Below are positions 36,934 through 48,510 of a stretch of DNA of 64,000 bases, in pieces. The DNA is taken from contig JAIXMP010000015.1 of NCBI GenBank assembly GCA_025677815.1, positions 372,001 through 436,000 on the forward strand, read 5' to 3'. Under the pieces are notes generated by a model, which saw only the letters and a program-made list of their open reading frames with translations, ran no database searches and was not told the DNA's origin. This stretch comes from Phascolomyces articulosus (lineage: Eukaryota; Mucoromycota; Mucoromycetes; Mucorales; Lichtheimiaceae). Numbering within the stretch: position 1 is the stretch's first letter; every line of letters begins with the position of its first letter. The position numbers were made by a program, and so were the translations under genes.

Positions 36934-37886
36934 TAGACCGATTAACTTTGCTTCTGCAATGTTTCATGTTGTGGATCTGTATATGGTACCATTTTCTATC
37001 CTTTGTTCAAAATCTTGATGGCACGTGCTTGAAAGCCTTGTTCTGCGTAGCGACATCCAACAAACAAATATCCAGTCGCATTGGATGGCACAAAAGATAG
37101 GATCATCTACTTTTGTAATTTTTCCTTTTTTCACCCATGCAATAACGCGTAATTTGAGTAATGCTGTAGCTTTTACTCAAAGGTTATTGAGAGCTGGTAA
37201 AGTTTGATCAATCACATCAACGTATTGTCCATTATCGAGATCTTGTTAAGTCTTTTTTATAACAGAATCAAAATCATTAGAGAATAGTCCCAATTTTTTT
37301 GTGAAACAAATCCAATGTCAAAATTATCGTCAGTAGCATTTCGTTTGTTATCTGAAACTTCTTTGAGTGCCATTGTATTTTGGCTCAAGAGTTGAAAAAA
37401 AATTATTTTGTTAGTTAAATTGTTATTTTTGACTTCTTATTCATGTTTTTATCTCTAAGAATGTTTTTGCTTTGTTGCATGTTGATCTATTAAACCGTAA
37501 CAAGAAATAGAAGGATAGGTGATTTTTTCATCAGAAAATGTGCTACTGTCATTTATATGAAAGTTGGCTTAGGTTTCTTACAGACAGATGGAAGAGGAAG
37601 GCTAGGGAGGTTTAGTTTGTATTTTGATAAATATATGTTATTAGCTAGTTGTAAAGGTAGACGTTTCACTGATCATTAATTCACTTCTTTTTAAAAACGA
37701 TAGTACACCTTCGATTAATAAAAAAAAAATTCATCAGACGCTGCAGAGGTGGCGCCGTTTCAGATTAACCTTTTTGGAGAGTGCGAGAAAATAGGAGAGC
37801 AGTGAATTTCATGCTGCCGGTGTCAAAAAAAAAAAATCTTTTTTTTTTCTTGTTATATAAAAGAAGCCCGTTTCATTTTGGAATCC
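36934..37886. other. Divergent intergenic region, possible F-box relic
   Basis: Promoters of the F-box gene (minus) and the coiled-coil gene (plus) lie here. Part of 37020-37390 gives short leucine-containing peptides on the minus strand (LPALNNL, ATALLKLRVIAW) that recall the neighbouring F-box gene, but too little is preserved to call a gene. A TATATAAAAG sequence at 37854-37863 is only 24 bp before the next start codon. Confidence 0.4.
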
Positions 37887-40800
37887 ATGCAACCGCAGGA
37901 TACTTCGAAAACTTCTCCCGATCGAAGCCCTGACGATCCAAAAACGTCGGCTACCATGACCACGACAATAGCAACGACAACGACACAACAGGGAAAACCA
38001 GCAATGGAAAAGACAGATAGTATGGTGTCTGCTGTTAACTCTGATAATTCGATCGAAGCGCTAAAAGGGAGAATCATTGCAACTCACAAGCTATTAAAAT
38101 ATTTGGAAACGTCTCGCCACGGTAAAATAGAATCATCCTTTTAAAATTGAGAGGAGAATAATCATAATTGATGGTATACTGGGAAAGTAGTATCTAATTT
38201 ATTTCCTATTTATACATAGATCTTAAAGAGGAAAAGAACCGCGTTCAGCAGCTGGAAAACGAAAATCAAAAGATTAATCAAACATTGACTAATCGAGAGG
38301 TAAAAAAAAGAAACACTATAATAATAGGAAGTGAAAGGTGTGTGTTTAGATGTTAAAGAAGAGAGAAAGGAAAGAAAGAAAAAAAAACCAAAAATATTCT
38401 AATAATGAAAACCTTGTTTTTATTAGATGTATATCCAACAATTAGAAGCAACTGCTGAAGAAAAAACCAAAAAAGCACAATCCTGCATTTCTGAAATCTC
38501 AAGACTGAAAAAAGACCTGGCATCCATGAAGGGCGGTAAAGAAAGTATCCAAACATCGCATCGGTCTTTACAAAGTGAACACATTTCACTGAAAAAGCAA
38601 CACAATGAATTAAAAAAAGATTTCGAAGCTTGGAAAATGAAATATGATATTGATGACAAACCAACATCCTCTTCTTCAGATACAACGTTACAAAAAGAAA
38701 ATGATGCATTGAAAGAACAATGTGAAGCGTTGGAAAAGGAACGAGACGAATGGGAAAATAAATACGATGCCATGGAAGACGACAAGATGGAATTGAATAT
38801 CAATTATGAAATGCTTCAGGATTCGTTGAAAGAAGCAAAACAAGAATTAGCCACCTTCCGAGCGCAAAAAAATGAACTGGATACACTTCGTACCAAGATG
38901 GCTGAATTATCGAAAATGCAATCACAAAAACAAGAGCTTGCCTCGTTACGATCGAAAGTACTTGATCTTCAACAACAGTTGGATGAAGAACGACAGCATC
39001 GATCTATGGTTGTTTCTCAACAGCAGCAACAGCAACCACCGCAATCACCCGTTGAACGCACATCAGCAGTTACCCCTACGCGCCATTATGACCATCTTAT
39101 TGGTGAATTAAGGAAGCGTGTAGTAGAAAAGAAGAAATTGTTGGAGGAAAAGGTACATATTATTGAGGCAATCTTTTACACAAAAATTGGAAGATAGGAA
39201 GTTCAAGATGTGAAAAGTTAACAGAAACTATTTTATATATGTGGATGTGATTTGATGCTTTAATAGCGAGTATTACAGGACCGATATACTGAACTTCTTG
39301 TTATCAATTCACGCTTGACAGAACAGCAGCAAAATTCGAACTTGGTAAGAAAAAATGCGAAATTGGGATTAATACATGAGAAGAAGTAATTAACTTGGAC
39401 ACTATGGATACTGGGTATAAATTTATAGGCACCGTATATACCAGAATTTGAAAACGGATCATCTTCATCAACGCAATTAACTCAACAATCGAATGATTGG
39501 GATGGCTTCCTGGACATTGATTCATTTTCACCTGAAATACCATCACTTCAACCGCAACCACGATCAACAAGAGGAGCGGCATCTTCAGATTTGGTACCAA
39601 CATCCATAGCACAAAGATCGAGAGTTCCATCTTACCCATCGCCACCTCCTCTATCTTCATCAACTGCAGCAAATAATGTGACACGCACTTCACTTTTACT
39701 TAATGCATCAGCAGCAGCAGCAACCAGTTCATCTGTACCATCGGCATCATCATCACAACGTGTACTTCCTGAACCTCAAGAAATAAGACAATCGAATGCC
39801 AAAAAAACACGAGGACCAAAAACAAAACTCGAAAAATTGGCAGGTATGCGATTACCTGGAATTTCACGAAAACGAAAAATTGATGAAACTACTACATCTA
39901 CTACAACTTCGACTACAACAACACCAGCTGCAAATGCTACTGTTTCTTATACTCCATTCACAAATACAACACCAGAACGACCTTATAAGAAACCAAGTAT
40001 TACATCACTTACATCTATGAAAGGTAGATATATATTTGTATATTTTTGGAGGGAAAAAGCACTTATTCAGATTCATTGATTAAAACGCTATTACTTTTTT
40101 ATTAGTTTTGGAAGGATATGTTCAAAAATTCACAAAGACACCACCTAATGACTCCATTCATGAACTTTCTGCCATGGCAGAATACATTACCAAATTGAAA
40201 ATGGACCTTCCAAAAAAGGAAGGAAATCATCCACTATTCGAATGCATTTCAACGTTTTTCAGGGAAAGTAGAAGCCATGCCAATCCATTCTTGAAATCAG
40301 ATCCAAATGCAGAAACACAAAAGCATGGTTTATCCGAAAATGTATATTTGATTTGTCCAACCTGTGTTGATTTCAGAGAAAGAAATATGGCTTGGATGTT
40401 GTTTGCTTATTGTAGTTTATATGAAAAGGTAAGATCTTTTTTAATGCCGGCCATTGTTGGAGGATGGTGTGATTAATATTTTCTCTCTCTTTTTCAAAAT
40501 ATGAATTAGACATTATACCCATTGCTTATTGAGTGGGCAACAAGTCAAGTACGTGAACATATCAAGAATTCAAAAATAAGTTTTGCTTGGTAAATATTTG
40601 ATTTTCTTCCTGTTACTCCAAGTAATGAACCATTAGGATGATCCAACTAATGTATTTATTTTATTTTATTAGTCGTTATGTTCGATTATTATCCATGATG
40701 TATCGACGAAACAATGATAAAAAACGCATCAATGTTTTATGTTATGATATTGTACGCTTAGCAGTCCTGAAGGATAATTTCTTATTACCATTGGTGAATG

Positions 40801-42047
40801 TAGGATTGATCTGGCGAGATGTTTTAGCATTAAGTAATGGTGTATTACCAGGTAAAGAAAGGAACTATCCATTATCCACTTTTCTTAATTATGGATATGT
40901 AAAGGCTAAAAATGGAAACAATTCATTGTTTTTATTAGACGGTATGGAAATGATTATGAAGGTCATTCAGAGTGCATGTGTCGACTTTTGTGTGAAAAAT
41001 CCAAAGACCGTACAAGTAAATATATGATGAACACAATTTCTACGTATGATCATTTTTGTTGCTAGTTGATAAAAACTAATCTGTGTTATTTTATTTCTTC
41101 TTATTTTAGTATTATAAGCCATTTATGGATATATGCGATTGGCCATCAATCGAAGATTCTACTTCTTTATCCAACCGACTTGTTGAATTTTCCAGAGTAC
41201 TGGTTTCAGAAGAATACAAACAGCTTGAATCATTGCATCCAGGTAAATTCCATTTGAATAGATTTACTTGATTTTTTTTTTGTTTTTTAAAAAAGCATTT
41301 ACTCATAAACTACCTCTCTTATATGTATATATTAGTGGCATTTGGGGATTTACGATTTAACCTTGTCAAGGCATTTGAACTTGCCTATTATCGTATCAAT
41401 GATTGGGAAACGACCTATAATGAATTTATTGTCAAGGAACTTTGGCCATTGATGAGCAACTCTCATATTGCTGACACATGTTTGGAATTGATGGGTAAAT
41501 ATAATATAACTCAAGGAATTTTCACACTATGGAAAGGAACGTGAGATAGGAAGAAAAGAAAGAGAGAAACTAATGCATTTGTGTTACATACCAATTTTTG
41601 GATAATAGCTTTATTAGCTCGGACGGGAACCCAACCGTCACCTTTAGATCCATCGGCGCGACGAAGTCGACTTACACCAAAAGAAGCAGAACATCCTGGT
41701 GTGGCTGTCATTCGAAATAAACTTATAGAAGCACTACATATTACAGAAGGATATTCCGATGGTAATTTACTTTTTAAGAATATATTTTAGAAGGATTAAG
41801 ATGAAAGTATTAAGGAAAAGATTCTCACCAATGAATTGATCCAACTATCTTTTTAGATGATTTCATGTTACAAATTACTACAGCGAAAGGACTATTATTA
41901 TTATCCAGTCAACAATTATCCTATGCAATACCTGTCGTTATTTGGTATCAGAAAATGGAAGATCGATTCCGTCAATTATTACCCGTAGAATTGGATTCAA
42001 ATATTAATATGCTTTCTGCCTGTTTAAAAGATGTTGTTTCTGCATAA
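37887..42047 (+). CDS. Large coiled-coil protein with helical C-terminal domain; possible ICE1-like
   Basis: Twelve exons (37887-38121, 38220-38299, 38427-39152, 39267-39344, 39429-40023, 40106-40428, 40510-40589, 40673-41015, 41110-41242, 41336-41494, 41609-41761, 41857-42047) join in frame to 1031 aa. Residues ~65-375 are heptad-rich coiled coil, followed by a Ser/Pro/Thr-rich linker with a basic patch (KKTRGPKTKLEKLAGMRL). The last ~460 residues are a conserved-looking all-helical region (ENVYLICPTCVDFRERNMAWM; VLCYDIVRLAVLKDNFLLPL; NDWETTYNEFIVKELWPLM). By memory-based comparison the last segment and LLLLSSQQLSYAIPVVIWY resemble the C-terminus of animal ICE1, the scaffold of the little elongation complex that drives snRNA transcription. 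That match is suggestive only. The gene structure is strong; the function is open. Confidence 0.8.
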
Positions 42048-42784
42048 TTTGTAAAAAAAAAAAATTAGTTACATCCTTCCACCACACCTTATTCTTATTT
42101 TGCATATAAATTTCATATTTAAAATTCATTCCATCCATCCATTCATTATTGTTTTATATAAAAATTACGCTTTACCCCTTTTATAATAACTCTTTTTCTT
42201 TATCCTCAACAATAAAATAATGTACAGTAAAAAATTAGTGATTGTTGTTGCCTTTTTGCTGGTTTTTTTTTTCATGCAGAGAAAAATAGGCTGCTCTTAT
42301 AACGGCAAAAACGTTTAAAGGAGAAAAACAGCGCGCATGATGTTACACTGCGCCCGGACTCTGTTTATAAAAATCCCAGAATCTAGAATCCATTGAAGCA
42401 CAGAAATGAACGCGCGTCACTGCGGTAAAATAATTTAAATGGTATACAAGCATAAAAATGCTTTCCCCCCCCCAATAGCGTTATATATAGCAAAAGAAAA
42501 GATAGGTTGGAAAGAGTCAACAGTATTAAAAAATAGTTTAATTATGAAACAAAAAAAAATAGACCATAAAGAAGAATTGCGTCAATATTGCCAAGTCCTT
42601 GCACAAAAAAAAAATAGTTCATGATGAGGTATTATTTGTATTTGTATATGTATAAAAAAGTATTTATTTCAAATGATTATGGTACACAATAAAAAACACA
42701 CACAATTTTATCATCAAACAGATTCGCAAAAACGGAAAACTATGTTTTTTCCTTTATCCAATATGTGATGTGTAATTTATTTTT
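42048..42784. other. Intergenic with one weak small-gene candidate
   Basis: This is the 3' flank of the coiled-coil gene and of the MIR gene (convergent). One possible small gene at 42439-42624 is listed separately. Confidence 0.6.
42439..42624 (+). CDS. Possible 61-aa protein, unknown
   Basis: A single uninterrupted frame starts at ATG 42439 and ends at 42624. It encodes MVYKHKNAFPPPIALYIAKE, then a charged helix ending HKEELRQYCQVLAQKKNSS. A TATA-like TTTATAAAAA lies ~70 bp upstream (about 42364-42373) and AATAAA-like sequence follows downstream. Amino-acid composition looks more protein-like than surrounding frames, but no family was recognised and chance cannot be excluded. Confidence 0.3.
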   Translation: MVYKHKNAFPPPIALYIAKEKIGWKESTVLKNSLIMKQKKIDHKEELRQYCQVLAQKKNSS

Positions 42785-43861
42785 TTAGACAGCTTGCCAC
42801 TTGTCATTATCATCAGTGCCAACGTAACCAGTAACTTCAAAGTGATCATCATCGATAGCTTCTTCGTGGCTGTGAAGGGTTTGACCGGTCATGACATGAC
42901 GGATGACAATAGGAATGTCAAGATGCCAGAGCTGTATTATATAAATTCAAATATTTTGTTAGAAAAAGATTGTTCTCTCCTTCCCTTACTATTCACTTTC
43001 TCCATTGCTCAAAACAGTATCATTAAAGACAAGTAATATAAAAGGTATACATACGTAATCTTCGGGATCATATTCATGATCAGGGAAAGCTTGGAGTTGC
43101 CAAATGTCATTTTCATCGGACTCTTCTTCACTACCGAAGGCAGTGACTTCTTGTTGGCTAGTAACAGGGCTTTCAATATCAGGATGAGAGTGAAGGAAAC
43201 GTCCAGTAGAGACATGTTGGAGACGGAATTGATCATCGAAACCAACTTGGTAGCTCATTTGATCTTCTTGACCAGCAATGGGGACAACCAAGAAAACAGA
43301 GTCATCACCATCATCATCACCGGTGAAAACCTATATATTATTACAAAATGAAATGAATATAACCGATTTTAATAGTCAAACCTATATAGAACAATTTATT
43401 GTTCTATATACTATACCTTTTGTTGACCACTGCCTTCTTCGTAGTTTTCACCATCAACAGAGGTGAGGTACTTGCCAGTGGCATCGTGCTTCAAGAAGAT
43501 GATGTTACTATTAAATGACAGGGAAAGAATATGTGGTGTTTAGATACATTTGATTGCTATGAATAGAGTAAAACGTGCAATTCCTCAAACACAGTATATA
43601 TTCTGTTCTAAGTACTTACCCATAGTGAACGGTACCATCTTCAGGACGAGAACCCTTTTCGAAGTCATTTTCTTCTTGCTCTTCTTCTTGTTGTTCTTCA
43701 GGAATATCTTCTTCGTAGTCGGCTAATAATATTGATTATACCACACCATCCATGCACAATCATACATGGAATGCAATTAGATTCATTATTAGAAACTCAC
43801 TTTTCTAATACGCATATACCCACAGCATTCCTCTAACACATCAATAAGTCTACTTACACAT
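42785..43861 (-). CDS. Acidic MIR-domain (beta-trefoil) protein without signal peptide
   Basis: Five minus-strand exons (43861-43858, 43722-43620, 43507-43417, 43330-43055, 42931-42785) join in frame to 206 aa. Exon 1 contributes only ATGT, i.e. the start codon plus one base. The N-terminus (MSDYEEDIPEEQQEEE) is acidic with no signal sequence. The rest resembles the MIR domain of protein O-mannosyltransferases, SDF2 and IP3 receptors: IIFLKHDATGKYLTSVDGEN, FRLQHVSTGRFLHSHPD, QQEVTAFGSEEESDENDIWQ, and IRHVMTGQTLHSHEE. MIR domains bind sugars or act as protein modules. A cytosolic stand-alone MIR protein has no established role that I can name. A TATAAAAAGGG element at 43936-43926 suits the promoter. 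Confidence 0.85.
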
Positions 43862-43925
43862 GGTTTAAAAAGTAATTGGATGAAAGGTAAAAAAACACGT
43901 TTATTCAATGCCAAGCAAAAAGGAT

Positions 43926-43936
43926 CCCTTTTTATA
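43926..43936 (-). promoter_or_regulatory. TATA box of the MIR-domain gene
   Basis: TATAAAAAGGG on the minus strand, 65 bp upstream of the start codon. Confidence 0.5.
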
Positions 43937-46542
43937 CTCGCAATGTGGCAGGAGGAGAAAGAATCTGTTGTACAAATAAAATGGGCGGATGTGTTCCAGG
44001 TGTGTATTTTTATTATTCAATAGCATAGAGTGTAGTGGGTGGTCTTTTTTTATTATATAACTGAGTTTTTTTTTCACACTCTATTTTCTAATCAAAATCT
44101 CCATTAAAGCCAAAAAAAACACCCCAATGTAAAATTAGAGTTATTAAACCACAACAACCAGGTACAGTTCCTGTTTGCCACGCAGTGTTCGTTGTTTCGG
44201 GACACAAACTCAAATAAAAATTAGCCAATATTTCTATCTTTTGAATGGAAGATGGCTATTCGGCAAAAACAAGTTTAATATCCAATTACTGGTAATATAA
44301 CTGCATTACGAAAAATAAATCTTTGTATACGTAATTTCACTATCTTCTTCACTCCTGGATTAGATCTTATTTAAACGCTCAACACTAAATAACTATAGAA
44401 AATATAGCTTGTCTTCCATAATCATTCCCCTCCCTAGTTGTATTGTTTATATAAACACATATAAATAAAACTTAAAAAAAATCGGTCAAAAGATCCAAAA
44501 TAGTAAACTTGTGGGTGATGATACTGCTGGTCCAGTAAGTACAGCATCATGATGACAAGTTGTTGCTTTGATTGAACAAACATATTTGTCGGCTAAACGC
44601 CATTGTTGATAATGAGAGTTCTTGTTTGAATTAGGATGTAATGGTGTGGCACAGTTCACACACAAACAAAAAGACGTATAATCAATATAAAAAAGGAAAC
44701 TGTTACATTATATACTCGGTACAGTATTTTTCCTGATCCAGGACATTGTCACAATGTACATCTCTGTATGTCTCTTTTGTCAATAATGATCTATACATCA
44801 TTACGATATTTATAATTCTCTTGACAAAGTATTTTATTTCTTCAATCATTGTCATCGCTATCGTCATCATCATAACAAACAATGTGTGTAACTATTTTAT
44901 CTTTATTGGGATTTTATACAATAATGTCATGACATCAGAGACATAATAATAAATTTGGGGAGAAAAGAAAAGAATTTGTGTTACGGTTGCATTTATATTA
45001 TGAGAGAGTGTGTGATTTTGTAATAAAAAAGGTATCACTGAACGTTGATAATAATAAACTTAAATATTTTCAATTCTTCTTGCTTCTTCTTCAAGATGAT
45101 CGATTCAATGGGGATGTGTTGATTGAATACTATGGGCTATTTTCAAAAGACTTTCTTATTAAAACAATGGTTTTGAAATGATTTTCTTTTATTTTCAACT
45201 GTATATCAAGTATACAATATCTAAAATTACTACTATATAGGCAATTCAATGACGGTATGATGATATGATCTTACCAACTATCTAGTCAAGATATGGAAGA
45301 TGTAAAATACCCTCTTTTTACTAACAGCACTATACACTATTCTAATGCCATGCCTTTGTTGAACAAGGTTATAAATGCTATAAATGTGGATTGTCTATAC
45401 AACGATTGGACGAGTTTAAAGAGAGTTGTCGTTTATTTACAATACAATCCGATAACACAAGCGTTTTCTACAGAAATCCATCCAACGTCTTTGCATATTG
45501 AGAAAATTGCTATTTTTTTTTTTTACATCGTTCATAGTTTATCTTCTTGTTTTGACCCTGGCCCGTTACAAAGCGTGAGAAGTGACGGGAAGGGGTTGGT
45601 TTATATAACGTGTTTTTTTTCCTCCTGTCTCGGAAAGGGATCCGAGACATTTTCAAATCCAGTAACCATATTTATAACTCAAAAACAAAGATAAAAGTGC
45701 CTCGATTTCTTCATTTTGAGTGGCTCTTCTCAATCCTCAATAATTGGCAATCTCTTTTTTTAACATGATACGTGAACAGATTATTACTACACCTCTATTA
45801 ACTTAAATTAATAGGGTAACCGTAGTTCTTTATTGGATGAATACATATGATAGTAGGATATTCTTTTCTTCCATCTAATACCATCTTGCTTTGTTATCAT
45901 CAAATACTGGGAACATGTGCACACCGGTTCTCCGACTTAATCATGGCACATGGTACATGTAGGCTCCGATTTTCTTCAACTGCAAGACACTTCTTTCAAA
46001 AAACTAGGAAATCTTTATTGTTTTGACAGTTCTATAAAGAACCGGATTGATGATAGTAATTGATATAAAATTTTGATTATTAAGAAATATACCTTTAGTA
46101 TCATAGTATTAAAATTGCTGTAATTTCAGAAAATCAAGCTTTTGTCCCATCATTCAACAAGCAGGACTTCTCTAACATGATAATAATAAAAGCTCAAAAT
46201 GCTGTTAAATAAGTATCAACTACCGTTAGCTATCATTGTCAAAGTATTCATTACAAAATGGAATAAAAACACAAATAATAACATCAGAACAATGCACTAA
46301 CTCGCTGACAACAATTTTGAGCGTATTTCTATATATAGTTGGAACTCTGCGATAACAACTTATATGAAAAGCTTAATAATTTTATACAATTTTAAAAATA
46401 AATCATTGTTTAGTAATGGACCATTCCTATAGCAATAACTTGCTTTTCTAATTTGGTTGAATAAGATAACTACAAACGAAGAGAAAATGTTACAAGGCAT
46501 ATGCATGATTAAAAAGAAAATTATGCGTTTCTTAAGGGAGTC

Positions 46543-46803
46543 TTAATCTGGTAAACCTTTTCTCTCTTTGCCCTTCACAACGGGTGGCTTTGACTCATAA
46601 ATTGACCATGCCACTGATGAAGGACAAAACAGTTCCGGTTCCGCAACTCTACACAACCCATATACACAAAAATAATGTTTAAAGCAGCAAGGTACCTGGA
46701 TATAACAAACATAAGGCACATATTGATCCTGAATAACGAATTCACGTACTAATTCGCCTTCTGTTATTATTGAATAACTTATAGCTCCAGCAGTATGGCC
46801 TTA
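46543..46803 (-). pseudogene. Terminal-exon relic of an unidentified gene
   Basis: On the minus strand, one frame after a possible acceptor near 46802 reads GHTAGAISYSIITEGELVRE and then FVIQDQYVPYVCYIQ up to a GTACC site. After a possible intron, AEPELFCPSSVAWSIYES runs on through KPPVVKGKERKGLPD to a TAA at 46545-46543. Composition and spacing are strongly protein-like. The upstream part would have to lie where the OXA1 promoter and start are, and nothing matching was found there, so this looks like a truncated gene end. The two halves are not joined by a clean phase-matched intron. Family unknown. Confidence 0.4.
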
Positions 46804-46938
46804 CGTTTGGTAAATAACAACAAAAAAGCAGAAATAGAAGAAACACGTTTTTTCTCAAATTGACATAAACTAAATTTAAAATACAATAACAAAATTATTT
46901 AGCTTACAAAGGCACCACGACAATCGTCACTACGTACC

Positions 46939-48119
46939 ATGGATCGTCTCATGGCTCTTCAACAACCACGTTCTTTGACAGCACAACGTCTCGGTGCTGC
47001 CGTTTTTGTTCGCTCTTATACCACCACCGAACCAACCACCACTGCAGAAGCAGCTACAGCAGCAGCCACAACAATTGCAGAAAACACCACCACAGCCAAT
47101 GACACCATTCAAGCTCTTGTTCATACGAGTGAAGCAGCAGCAAAAATTGGTGACTTTAAGGCCATGGGCTTGTGCAACTTTACCCCCGTAGGAGGTTTAG
47201 AAGCTATGCTTGAAGCCGTTCATGTATATGGTGGTTTACCTTGGTGGGGAACCATAGCTACCGCCACCTTGATCGTTCGTTTGGCCTTGTTGCCCTTGAT
47301 GATTAAAATCCAACGTAATAATGCCAAGATGATGAACTTGAACCCAGAAGTTTCACGATTGATGGAAAACTTGAAAACAGCACAACAACAGGGAGATTCA
47401 GTGGCTGTAGGCAAATATTCCAATGAAATGCAATCCTTGTTCAAGAAACATGGTTGTCATCCTATGAAATCATTGGGTCTTCCTATTATTCAAATGCCTG
47501 TCATGGTTTCTTTCTTCATGGCATTACGTGCCATGGCTGAATTACCTGTGCCTGGGTTACAAACCGGTGGTCTTGGATGGTTTACTGATTTGACAGCTCA
47601 AGATCCTTATTATGTTTTGCCAGTAGCAAGTGCTGCAGGTGTCATGGCTATTCTTGAAGCAGGTACCGAAGTTGGTGCTGCTAATCCTCAAAGTAAAACT
47701 ATGAAGAACTTTTTCAGAGGTATGGCTGTTGTCATGATCCCATTTACCGCTTGGATGCCTAGTGTAAGTTTTGATCAATAATACCTTGTTTATGCAAATA
47801 TATATTCTATTGCGCTTTTTTTTTTTTTACTAATTGCATGGTTTGTTTAATTACACAGGGTGTATTTGTCTACTGGATCACATCCAACGTTGTATCCATC
47901 ACACAGATTCTTGCTCTCAAGAATCCAGCCATTCGAAAGGCATTGGATATTCCTAAACTTGTCAAACCTGCTGCTGAACTTCAAAAGAACACAAAGGGTT
48001 TTATGGAAAACTTCCGTGAACAAACGGTGCATCATGAAAAAATGGAAAAGGATCGAGCATTACGTGAACGACAACGGGCTGCTGCTGCAGCAAGACGTGC
48101 TGCAAAGAGACGTTTCTAA
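46939..48119 (+). CDS. OXA1: Mitochondrial inner-membrane insertase Oxa1 (YidC family)
   Basis: Two exons (46939-47763, 47859-48119) join in frame to 361 aa. Oxa1 inserts mitochondrially encoded and some imported proteins, such as Cox2 and ATP synthase c subunit, into the inner membrane from the matrix side. The N-terminus (MDRLMALQQPRSLTAQRLGA... FVRSY) is a basic presequence, followed by an Ala/Thr-rich spacer. The YidC core has five hydrophobic segments: GLPWWGTIATATLIVRLALLPLM; MKSLGLPIIQMPVMVSFFMAL; the QDPYYVLPVASAAGVMAIL segment; GMAVVMIPFTAWMPSG; and VYWITSNVVSITQIL. The Lys/Arg-rich C-terminal tail (EKMEKDRALRERQR) fits the ribosome-binding tail of Oxa1 and argues against Cox18. The conserved MPSG motif is split by the intron. 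Confidence 0.95.
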
Positions 48120-48510
48120 ATTAATCGATAAAAAAGTAATTAGATTTTGTTATATTTCTTTCTTTTTATTTTAATACACATTACCCCTCCATATTTTTTT
48201 TTTTTTACATAGAATCTTGTTGTGCATAAACTCTTTTTCTCCCTTTCTATTTCTTTCTTCTATCTTCATCTTTACAATTTAAATAAAAAAATCAAAAATC
48301 GAAAAAGCATTGCTTTATTCTTAATCCAGTAGTTGAAACAAAGTTGAATCTTTATATATTTTTCGGATAGACCAATATAGACAAATATACGCATTATAAA
48401 TTATGGAGTAGATAGTATAGTATGGTATGCGCCCAATGGAAATCACAATTTGAGGAGATGTAATTAGGTGGAAAGAAATAGATCGAGGTGATAAATCAAT
48501 CAATGACTTG
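48120..48510. other. Intergenic, convergent 3' ends
   Basis: AT-rich 3' flanks of OXA1 and the desaturase, with T-tracts and AATAAA near 48281. No gene was seen. Confidence 0.7.

Larger units (their letters stand above)
43862..46938. other. Gene-poor interval with coding relics
   Basis: Three kilobases without an intact gene. Frames at 44978-45181 and 45293-45694 contain protein-like stretches but have stops in the continuing frames and no named family. A better relic at 46543-46803 (minus) is listed separately. Confidence 0.5.

Noticed and set aside
45293..45694. 133-codon frame as a gene
   Set aside because: No domain, no clear promoter, a poly-Phe run from a T-tract, and protein-like stretches also in another frame.
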